Part shown: positions 7,996 to 13,199 of the stretch, one piece after another | How the letters are laid out: each line of letters begins with the position of its first letter | How positions within the stretch are numbered: position 1 is the first letter of the stretch | DNA from: Glacieibacterium sp964246975 | GTDB lineage: Bacteria; Pseudomonadota; Alphaproteobacteria; Sphingomonadales; Sphingomonadaceae | NCBI GenBank assembly: GCA_964246975.1 | Contig: CAXTSL010000080.1 | Coordinates: forward strand, 1-14,835 | Reading direction: 5' to 3' | DNA: 14,835 nucleotides | Notes under the pieces: generated by a model | What the model was told of the DNA's origin: nothing | What the model saw: the letters and a program-made list of their open reading frames with translations, nothing else | The model's database searches: none | Position numbers and translations under genes: made by a program

Positions 7996-8489
7996 ACCCC
8001 TTGCGCGAAAAGCACGACGGCAACATTTCCGATGCTCTCGACGATGCGGACGCGCGCGGTCGGGTGCGGCTGTGGCTGCGCCTGCTGAGCTGCACGCTGG
8101 TCGTCGAGAAGCGCCTCAAGCGGCGTCTGGCGGAGCGTTTCGATACCACGCTGCCGCGCTTCGACGTGCTCGCCGCGCTCGACCGCCATGCCGAGGGCAT
8201 GACGATGGGAGCGCTGTCGAAGTCGCTGCTGGTCTCGAACGGCAACGTCACGGCGCTGGTTCAGACGCTCGTCCGCGACGGCTGGGTCAGCCTGCACACC
8301 AGCCTCGGCGACCGCCGGGCCTCGATCGTCGCACTGACGCCCGACGGCCGGACGCGGTTCGACACCATGGCGACGGCGCACCACGAGTGGCTCGACCGCT
8401 GGCTCGGCGGGCTGGACCAACACGAGCGCGTGTCGCTCTACGGCCTGCTCGGCAAGCTCAAGGATTCGATCGCGGAGGACCGGCCATGA
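7992..8489 (+). CDS. MarR-family transcriptional regulator
   Basis: A 165-aa winged-helix regulator. The DNA-binding core spans about residues 55–125: RFDVLAALDRHAEGMTMGALSKSLLVSNGNVTALVQTLVRDGWV, with the recognition helix near 81–95, then the wing DRRASIVALTPDGR (108–121). Helices at both ends would form the dimer interface. The start is GTG at 7992: it overlaps the SDR stop as GTGA, and GGCGGAG lies 7 bases upstream. Its own stop overlaps the next ATG as ATGA. Placing the regulator inside the operon ties its level to the enzymes and suggests autoregulation through a site at the operon promoter. MarR proteins in aromatic catabolism commonly respond to aromatic acids or their CoA esters; the ligand here is unknown. 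Confidence 0.9.
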   Translation: MNPLREKHDGNISDALDDADARGRVRLWLRLLSCTLVVEKRLKRRLAERFDTTLPRFDVLAALDRHAEGMTMGALSKSLLVSNGNVTALVQTLVRDGWVSLHTSLGDRRASIVALTPDGRTRFDTMATAHHEWLDRWLGGLDQHERVSLYGLLGKLKDSIAEDRP

Positions 8490-9295
8490 TCCCGGAAAGC
8501 TTTAAGCCTGAACATTTCGGCTGGGCGTTCGCCGACGGCGTCGCGACGGTGACGCTCGACCGGCCCGAGCGCAAGAATCCACTGACCTTCGACAGCTACG
8601 CCGAGTTGCGCGACACCTTTCGCGCGCTGGTCTACGCGCCTGCCGTCAAGGCGGTGGTCGTCACCGGCGCGGGCGGCAATTTCAGCAGCGGCGGCGATGT
8701 CCACGAGATCATCGGCCCGCTGACGCGCATGACGATGCCGCGGTTGCTCGACTTCACGCGGATGACCGGCGACCTTGTCAAGGCGATGCGCGCCTGCCCG
8801 CAGCCGGTGATCGCGGCGCTCGACGGGGTGTGCGTCGGGGCGGGCGCGATCCTCGCGATGGCGAGCGACCTGCGCCTCGCGACGCCGCGCACCAAGACGG
8901 CTTTCCTCTTCACCCGGGTCGGCCTCGCGGGCTGCGACATGGGTGCCTGCGCGATCCTGCCGCGCCTGATCGGGCAGGGGCGCGCGTCGGAACTGCTGTT
9001 CACGGGCCGCGTGATGACGGCGGCGGAGGGCGAACGCTGGGGCTTCCACAACCGCCTCGTCGCGCCCGAGGAGCTGGAGGCGGCGGCGCTGGCGCTGGCG
9101 CGCGACCTCGCCGCAGGGCCGACCTTCGCGCACGGCGTCACCAAGACGCAGCTCAACATCGAATGGGCGGTCAGCCTCGATGTCGCCATCGAGATGGAGG
9201 CGCAGGCGCAGGCGATCTGCATGCAGACGCACGACTTCCGCCGCGCCTTCGAGGCGATCGCGGCGAAGCGTGCGCCGGTGTTCGAGGGGGATTGA
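8486..9295 (+). CDS. Enoyl-CoA hydratase/isomerase (crotonase) family protein with atypical active site
   Basis: A 269-aa crotonase-fold protein. The first oxyanion-hole segment is GNFSSGGDVHEI (64–75) and the second is GVCVGAGAILAMASDLRLAT (114–133), followed by VGLAGCDMGACAILPRLIG (145–163). By my alignment the two catalytic glutamates of classic enoyl-CoA hydratase are missing: Ile122 sits in place of Glu144 and Thr143 in place of Glu164 (rat numbering). Asp151 sits where dienoyl-CoA isomerase and 4-chlorobenzoyl-CoA dehalogenase carry a catalytic Asp. It is therefore probably not a simple hydratase; a ring hydrolase, isomerase or dehydratase on the dearomatised CoA intermediate is possible. 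The ATG at 8486 overlaps the MarR stop by 4 bases and has GGAGG 7 bases upstream. Confidence 0.88.
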   Translation: MIPESFKPEHFGWAFADGVATVTLDRPERKNPLTFDSYAELRDTFRALVYAPAVKAVVVTGAGGNFSSGGDVHEIIGPLTRMTMPRLLDFTRMTGDLVKAMRACPQPVIAALDGVCVGAGAILAMASDLRLATPRTKTAFLFTRVGLAGCDMGACAILPRLIGQGRASELLFTGRVMTAAEGERWGFHNRLVAPEELEAAALALARDLAAGPTFAHGVTKTQLNIEWAVSLDVAIEMEAQAQAICMQTHDFRRAFEAIAAKRAPVFEGD

Positions 9296-9308
9296 GGGTG
9301 CCCACAGT

Positions 9309-9407
9309 CCCCCTCCGTCGGCTGCGCCGCCACCTCTCCCTGAAAAGGGGAAGGACCGCAGGTCCTCCCCCTTTTCAGGGGGAGGTGGCGCATAGCGCCG
9401 GAGGGGG
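9309..9407. repeat. 99-bp palindromic repeat element, copy 2
   Basis: It has the same architecture as the copy at 1418–1517. Outer arms CCCCCTCCG (9309–9317) / CGGAGGGGG (9399–9407) enclose a 28-bp inner inverted repeat, 9330–9357 against 9361–9388, with two mismatches and a 3-base loop. It fills most of the 141-base gap between the crotonase and acyl-CoA dehydrogenase genes, the only real gap in the operon. The hairpin is followed by no U-run, so it is not a classic terminator, but in RNA it would be very stable and could affect decay or read-through of the downstream genes. Confidence 0.85.
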
Positions 9408-9436
9408 CCCGCGCGGGGACGGGCGGAGTCGAACCT

Positions 9437-10600
9437 ATGCAGGATAAGACCTTCCTCGCCTGGCCCTTCCTCGACGACCACCACCGCACGCTCGCGCGTG
9501 ACCTCGAAGACTGGTGCCGGGCCGAACTGGCAGCGCCGCACAGCGAAACCGACATCGACGGCCAGTGCCGCGACCTGCTTGGCCGCCTCGCCGCCGGGGG
9601 CTGGCTGCGCTACGCCGTGCCTGCAGCCTATGGCGGCGTGCATGACGGCCTCGACGTGCGTTCGCTGTGCCTGATCCGCGAAACGCTGGCGCGGCATTCG
9701 GGCCTCGCCGATTTCGTCTTTGCGATGCAGGGCCTCGGCTCGGGCGCGATCACGCTGTTCGGCAGCGAGGCGCAGAAGGCGGCGTATCTTCCCGCCGTGG
9801 CGCGCGGCGAGAAGATGGCGGCGTTCGCGCTGACCGAACTCGAGTCGGGTTCCGATGTGGCAAATATGACCACCAGCGCTGCCCAGTCGGGCAACGGCTA
9901 CGTCGTCGACGGCGCGAAGACCTATATCTCGAACGGCGGCATCGCCGACTATTACGTGCTGTTCGCGCGCACCGGGGAAGCACCGGGGGCCAAAGGCATC
10001 TCGGCGTTCATCGTCGATGCCGACACGCCCGGCCTGAGCATCGCCGAGCGCATCCACGTCATCGCGCCGCACCCGCTGGCGACGCTGCGCTTCGACGCGA
10101 TGCAGTTGGCCGGCGACGCGCTGCTCGGCACCGCCGGTGCCGGCTTTGCGCAGGCAATGGCCAACCTCGACATCTTCCGCTCGACGGTCGGCGCGGCGGC
10201 GCTCGGCTTCGCCCGGCGGGCCCTCGACGAGGCGACCGGGCGCGCCAGGTCGCGCAAGCTCGGGCCGGGCAGCCTTGCCGACAATCCCGTCACCCAGTCG
10301 AAGCTGGCGGAGATGGTGCTCGACGTCGATACGTCGGCACTGCTCGTCTACCGCGCCGCGTGGGTCCGCGATGTCGAGGGGCGGCGCAACACGCGCGAGG
10401 CGGCGCTCGCCAAGCTTCATGCGACCGACTCGGCGCAGCTGGTCATCGACAAGGCGGTGCAGATCTTCGGGGGCCTGGGCGTGGTCCACGGCGTTCCCGT
10501 CGAGGTGCTGTACCGCGAGGTCCGCGCGCTGCGGATCTACGAGGGCGCGAGCGAGGTGCAGAAGATCGTCATCGCCCGCCAGCATCTCAGCGCCGCATGA
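9437..10600 (+). CDS. Acyl-CoA dehydrogenase family protein
   Basis: A 387-aa protein, full length for the family, with FAD-dependent alpha,beta-dehydrogenation of an acyl-CoA as the expected reaction. It shows the N-terminal helical domain, then AFALTELESGSD (129–140), the flavin-binding strand region, KTYISNGGIADYYVLFART (161–179), the C-terminal helical domain, and VQIFGGLGVVHGVPVE (341–356). The catalytic base is Glu369 in RIYEGASEVQ, the usual short-chain/aryl-CoA dehydrogenase position. GGCGGAG lies 8 bases upstream of the ATG at 9437. It sits after the palindromic repeat, and its stop overlaps the RidA-family start (ATGA). In the operon it probably oxidises the alicyclic or ring-opened CoA intermediate; electrons would pass to ETF, which is not encoded here. 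Confidence 0.93.
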   Translation: MQDKTFLAWPFLDDHHRTLARDLEDWCRAELAAPHSETDIDGQCRDLLGRLAAGGWLRYAVPAAYGGVHDGLDVRSLCLIRETLARHSGLADFVFAMQGLGSGAITLFGSEAQKAAYLPAVARGEKMAAFALTELESGSDVANMTTSAAQSGNGYVVDGAKTYISNGGIADYYVLFARTGEAPGAKGISAFIVDADTPGLSIAERIHVIAPHPLATLRFDAMQLAGDALLGTAGAGFAQAMANLDIFRSTVGAAALGFARRALDEATGRARSRKLGPGSLADNPVTQSKLAEMVLDVDTSALLVYRAAWVRDVEGRRNTREAALAKLHATDSAQLVIDKAVQIFGGLGVVHGVPVEVLYREVRALRIYEGASEVQKIVIARQHLSAA

Positions 10601-11040
10601 GCGTGCACCGCACCCTGCTGCCACCCGGCTGGCCGCGCCCCAAAGGCTATGCCAACGGCATCGCGGCGGAGGGCCGGACGATCTTCACCGGCGGCGTCGT
10701 CGGCTGGGACGCGACCGAGCGCTTCCCCGACGGCCTCGCGGCGCAGTTCGAGCAGCTCCTCGCCAACACGCTGGCGATCCTTGCCGAAGGCGGCGCGGGC
10801 CCCGCGCATGTCGTCCGCATGACGTGGTACGTCGTGTCGCGCGACGCCTATGTCGCGGCGCTCCCCGAAATCGGCGCAACCTGGCGCGCGCGCATGGGCC
10901 GCAACTACCCCGCGATGGCGGTGGTGCAGGTCGCGGGGCTGGTCGAGCCGGCGGCGCTGATCGAGATCGAGACGACGGCGGTGGTACCCGACGAGCAGGC
11001 GGAGGCCGAAGTCCGGCGAGCGTCGTCGCCCAACGCTTGA
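10597..11040 (+). CDS. RidA (YjgF/YER057c/UK114) family protein lacking the RidA arginine
   Basis: A 147-aa member of the RidA family, which includes enamine/imine deaminases and structurally related enzymes of unknown function. Family segments are GIAAEGRTIFTGGVVGWDA (21–39), QFEQLLANTLAILAEGGAGP (50–69), VVRMTWYV (72–79), NYPAMAVVQVAGLVEP (103–118) and the C-terminal strand LIEIETTAVV (121–130). The position equal to Arg105 of E. coli RidA, in the 'PARS' motif, is Met107 here (YPAM). Classic 2-aminoacrylate deaminase activity is therefore doubtful, and the protein fits the Arg-lacking Rid subfamilies better. It is coupled to the acyl-CoA dehydrogenase by an ATGA overlap and is the last gene of the operon. 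RidA-like genes also accompany aminobenzoyl-CoA clusters, as I recall, which favours a nitrogen-containing substrate but does not prove it. Confidence 0.88.
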   Translation: MSVHRTLLPPGWPRPKGYANGIAAEGRTIFTGGVVGWDATERFPDGLAAQFEQLLANTLAILAEGGAGPAHVVRMTWYVVSRDAYVAALPEIGATWRARMGRNYPAMAVVQVAGLVEPAALIEIETTAVVPDEQAEAEVRRASSPNA

Positions 11041-11118
11041 CGGTGACCGCTCGCGCGATTTTCTGGAAGCGTAGCTCCATTGCGACAAAGATTTCGGCTT
11101 CTTTAACCTCGTTCGAGA

Positions 11119-11159
11119 AAATATCTTTGCGCAATTCGATCGATCGTGCGCAAATATTT
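11119..11159. repeat. Long AT/GC mixed inverted repeat in the gap after the operon
   Basis: The left arm 11119–11133 (AAATATCTTTGCGCA) pairs with the right arm 11147–11159 (TGCGCAAATATTT) over 13 bp, with one 2-base bulge. The 13-base loop contains the palindrome CGATCGATCG. It lies 79 bases after the RidA-family stop and 82 bases before the 63-aa ORF, in an AT-rich patch. There is no U-run after it. It may be a binding site for a dimeric regulator, or an RNA hairpin that ends the operon message. Confidence 0.6.
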
Positions 11160-11241
11160 ACGCCGATCTGTTTAATCTTGATTAGCTGCCAGCCCGGCCG
11201 GGACGCCTAGCATTGCCTGCTGCAATGGGTGGGCGAGTGCG

Positions 11242-11433
11242 ATGGCTGTTATCGACTTCGAGTATCTGGAAAAACGTGCTCGTGAAGAAGAGCGGCTGGC
11301 GGCGATGTCAACGCACCCTGCAGTCAGGGAGACACGCATACAATTGGCGGCGGCGTATCGCGAACGCATCGGTACGCTGCAGTCTGCGGTTGCGACCGAC
11401 GCGACCGATCAGTCGGGCATCTTGGGCCTATAG
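11242..11433 (+). CDS. Small hypothetical protein, 63 aa
   Basis: It encodes MAVIDFEYLEKRAREEERLA followed by a second basic/acidic helix (AVRETRIQLAAAYRERIGTL) and a short tail ending GILGL. The sequence is highly charged, probably helical and soluble; there is no signal peptide or membrane segment. GGGCGAG lies 4 bases before the ATG. Coding is supported by the ribosome binding site, a protein composition unlike a random GC-rich frame (few Arg/Pro runs), and the lack of a better gene on either strand. I have the impression of similar small 'EYLxxRAREE…AYRxR' proteins in sphingomonads, but no function is known to me. It is convergent with the Crp/Fnr-type gene, 7 bases away. Confidence 0.7.
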   Translation: MAVIDFEYLEKRAREEERLAAMSTHPAVRETRIQLAAAYRERIGTLQSAVATDATDQSGILGL

Positions 11434-11440
11434 CTGCGGG

Positions 11441-12163
11441 TCAGGCGGCTTCGCGCAAGCGGCGATGCAGATAATTCTCGTCGAAACCGGCGATCTGGAT
11501 CAACTTCTTCGGGTCGGTGATGACCAGACTGCCACGGGCCAACGTCATCGCGCCGGTCAGGCGGAGTTGCTTCAGCACGCGGTTGAGATGGACCGGCGTC
11601 ATGCCGAGCGAATCGGCGAGTAGCAGCTGCGACAGCGGCAGCGCAAAATTCTCCTCGGTCGCCAGGCCGATATGGCGCGCGCGCAGGTAGAGTTCGCACA
11701 TTAGGTGAGCAACGCGCTCGATGCTGGCGCGCCGCCCCATGCTGGCGATCCACGCGCGCATGATGCCCTCGTCGACGAGCTGGCCGATATACATCGCCTT
11801 GGCGATGCTGCGGTGCGACTCCATCAGTTCATCCATCTGCGCCCGAGCAATCATCGCGACGACCGCAGCTGTAACCGTCTGGATGCCGTGATCCATCGCG
11901 GCGAGAAGCCCGATGTGAAGGTCGCAGCAGTCGCCGGGCATCAAATAGGCAAGCACCTGCCGGGTCCCGCTCGGCATGATCTTGTAGCGGAACGCCCAGC
12001 CTTCGAGCATCACGAAGACCGGCCCGGGCCGATCGCCTTCGCGGATCAGGTCGTGCTTGGCAGCGATCTTGCGCGGTCGCGCCGTCGCATGGGCGAGCGC
12101 ATCGACGGCGGCGGGGCTGAGTGGGCCGAACCCGCGCAGCTTCTCGATGAAGCGATTGGACAT
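11441..12163 (-). CDS. Crp/Fnr-family transcriptional regulator
   Basis: A 240-aa regulator. Residues about 15–130 form a cyclic-nucleotide-binding-like beta barrel (DLIREGDRPGPVFVMLEGWAFRY, then a glycine turn MPSGTRQVLAYLMPGDCCDLHIG). Residues about 130–165 form the dimer helix, and 170–225 a Crp-type winged helix with LPLSQLLLADSLGMTPVHLNRVLKQL as the helix-turn-helix. The N-terminal cysteine cluster of FNR is absent, so iron–sulfur sensing is unlikely. The cAMP-contacting Arg/Ser motif of CRP is not evident either, so the ligand is unknown. Sphingomonads and rhizobia carry many such paralogues. The start at 12163 has GAGGG about 6 bases upstream on the minus strand. It is divergent from the 94-aa ORF, with the dyad at 12203–12219 between them. 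Confidence 0.9.
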   Translation of the reverse strand: MSNRFIEKLRGFGPLSPAAVDALAHATARPRKIAAKHDLIREGDRPGPVFVMLEGWAFRYKIMPSGTRQVLAYLMPGDCCDLHIGLLAAMDHGIQTVTAAVVAMIARAQMDELMESHRSIAKAMYIGQLVDEGIMRAWIASMGRRASIERVAHLMCELYLRARHIGLATEENFALPLSQLLLADSLGMTPVHLNRVLKQLRLTGAMTLARGSLVITDPKKLIQIAGFDENYLHRRLREAA

Positions 12164-12202
12164 GAGCGACCCTCACACAACCACGCCGGTATTAACATTA
12201 TT

Positions 12203-12219
12203 TTTCGATATTGTCGAAA
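12203..12219. promoter_or_regulatory. Dyad in the divergent promoter region, candidate operator
   Basis: TTTCGA (12203–12208) and TCGAAA (12214–12219) are perfect inverted repeats separated by TATTG. They sit in a strikingly AT-rich stretch (about 12190–12245) between the Crp/Fnr-type gene and the 94-aa ORF, where both promoters must lie. The 17-base dyad has a size suited to a dimeric helix-turn-helix regulator, but it is neither a CRP (TGTGA-N6-TCACA) nor an FNR (TTGAT-N4-ATCAA) site. The adjacent Crp/Fnr-type protein is the obvious candidate binder. Confidence 0.45.
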
Positions 12220-12330
12220 GTTGATATAGGATGATGATTATGTTGGGCGCGACGCGTTATACCGGCGCTACCGTCGGCTCAGGCTCCGGCGGCGAAAACA
12301 CGCTGCTGCGCGCGCCTGACCGGAGTCGAT

Positions 12331-12615
12331 ATGGCCGAAATATTCTCCAACGATAACGGCACGTACCCTGAGCCGTTGCACGGCGAACCCGACGCGCATG
12401 GGCAAGCCGCCTTGCTGCTCGTCGAGAGCGTTTTGCACGGACTCATCGAACAATCGGTGTTCACAGTCGAGAAAGCCGTCGCACTGATCGACATCGCGCG
12501 CGAGGTGAATCGCGACATCGGTGCCGACCGCGGCGATTCTCCCGCGACATTGCAAAAATCGTCGATGCTGCTCGCGGCGATCAGCACCAGCTTGCAGGGC
12601 GAGTTGCGCTCGTGA
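12331..12615 (+). CDS. Small hypothetical protein, 94 aa
   Basis: A protein beginning MAEIFSNDNGTYPEPLHGEP, followed by a helical region HGQAALLLVESVLHGLIEQS and another with VEKAVALIDIAREVNRDIG, ending SLQGELRS. No signal peptide or transmembrane span is evident; the leucine-rich helices suggest a small helical fold or a protein-interaction role. The ATG at 12331 has GGAG about 5 bases upstream. From memory, close relatives sit beside Crp/Fnr-type regulators in sphingomonads, always as uncharacterised proteins; this is not checked. The stop codon overlaps the GTG start of the next small ORF (GTGA), so the two are probably translated together. It is divergent from the Crp/Fnr-type gene. Confidence 0.8.
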   Translation: MAEIFSNDNGTYPEPLHGEPDAHGQAALLLVESVLHGLIEQSVFTVEKAVALIDIAREVNRDIGADRGDSPATLQKSSMLLAAISTSLQGELRS

Positions 12616-12785
12616 CCGCCAACCCGCGACCGGCACCGACGCCCTGCCTGCCCGCTTTGTCGATCGACCCCGTCCAACTGGCGCAGATCGGCCATAGTCT
12701 GCGACAAGTCTACGATCCGCGCCTGGCTTCGGAACTGTCCGGCCTCGATGAGTTGCTGAAAAATCTGGAGGACCGGGAGCGCTAG
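12612..12785 (+). CDS. Short GTG-start ORF, 57 aa, with NepR-like motif
   Basis: It reads from GTG at 12612 to TAG at 12783–12785 and overlaps the preceding stop by 4 bases (GTGA). The N-terminus is a proline-rich disordered stretch (TANPRPAPTPCLPALSIDP), then a helical region with IGHSLRQVYDPRLASEL and LDELLKNLEDRER. The pattern IGxxLRxVYD…E…LxxLLxxLE resembles the core of NepR anti-sigma factors of the alphaproteobacterial general stress response, though the usual P-x-P-x-F between the helices is missing. No EcfG sigma factor or PhyR is adjacent. Coding is supported by the coupled start, the clear helix patterns and the stop just before a gap. The NepR relation is an inference from motif likeness only. 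Confidence 0.6.
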   Translation: MTANPRPAPTPCLPALSIDPVQLAQIGHSLRQVYDPRLASELSGLDELLKNLEDRER

Positions 12786-12836
12786 AGCCGCCAACCCGCA
12801 CTTCCCGCCGGGGCGGCCGTCGCCTACAGCGGCGTC

Positions 12837-13187
12837 ATGCTCTATCTCATCCTCAAGTCGGCCGTGTCGGGCGTCCTCATCGCGGTCGCGTCGACGGTGG
12901 CGAAGCGCTATCCCAGTGTCGGCGCGCTGATCGCATCGTTGCCGCTCGTCTCGGTGCTGGGCATGGTCTGGCTGTGGCGCGACAAGCCCGACGCCGATGT
13001 GATGGCGGCCCATGCCGGTGCGACCTTCTGGTACGTGCTGCCGTCGCTACCGATGTTCCTCCTCATCCCCGTGCTGCTGCGCCACGGTGCCGTGTTCTGG
13101 GTGGCGCTGATTGCGGGATGCGCGCTGACGATCAGCCTCTACGCGCTGATGACGTGGCTCGGGCCGCGCTTCGGCCTCGCGCTATAG
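12837..13187 (+). CDS. DUF3147 family membrane protein
   Basis: A 116-aa hydrophobic protein with about four membrane helices (roughly 3–22, 30–48, 61–81 and 84–108). Signature segments are YPSVGALIASLPLVSVLGMVWLWRD (two consecutive family stretches, 25–49) and ATFWYVLPSLPMFLLIPVLL (62–81). The length and motifs match DUF3147, a small inner-membrane family without known function. No strong ribosome binding site is visible; the ATG is chosen because it starts the recognisable family N-terminus. It lies 51 bases after the 57-aa ORF on the same strand, so it may belong to the same transcript. It is convergent with the LysR gene, 12 bases away. Confidence 0.88.
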   Translation: MLYLILKSAVSGVLIAVASTVAKRYPSVGALIASLPLVSVLGMVWLWRDKPDADVMAAHAGATFWYVLPSLPMFLLIPVLLRHGAVFWVALIAGCALTISLYALMTWLGPRFGLAL

Positions 13188-13199
13188 GGAACCGGACGT

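Noticed and set aside
8438..10624. 728-codon open frame on the minus strand across the crotonase and acyl-CoA dehydrogenase genes
   Set aside because: It is antisense to two well-supported genes, runs through the palindromic repeat, and has an Arg/Ala/Gly/Asp-rich composition typical of shadow frames in GC-rich DNA. No family motif is seen.
11705..12229. 174-codon plus-strand frame over the Crp/Fnr-type gene
   Set aside because: It is antisense to a clear regulator and shows no domain or ribosome binding site.
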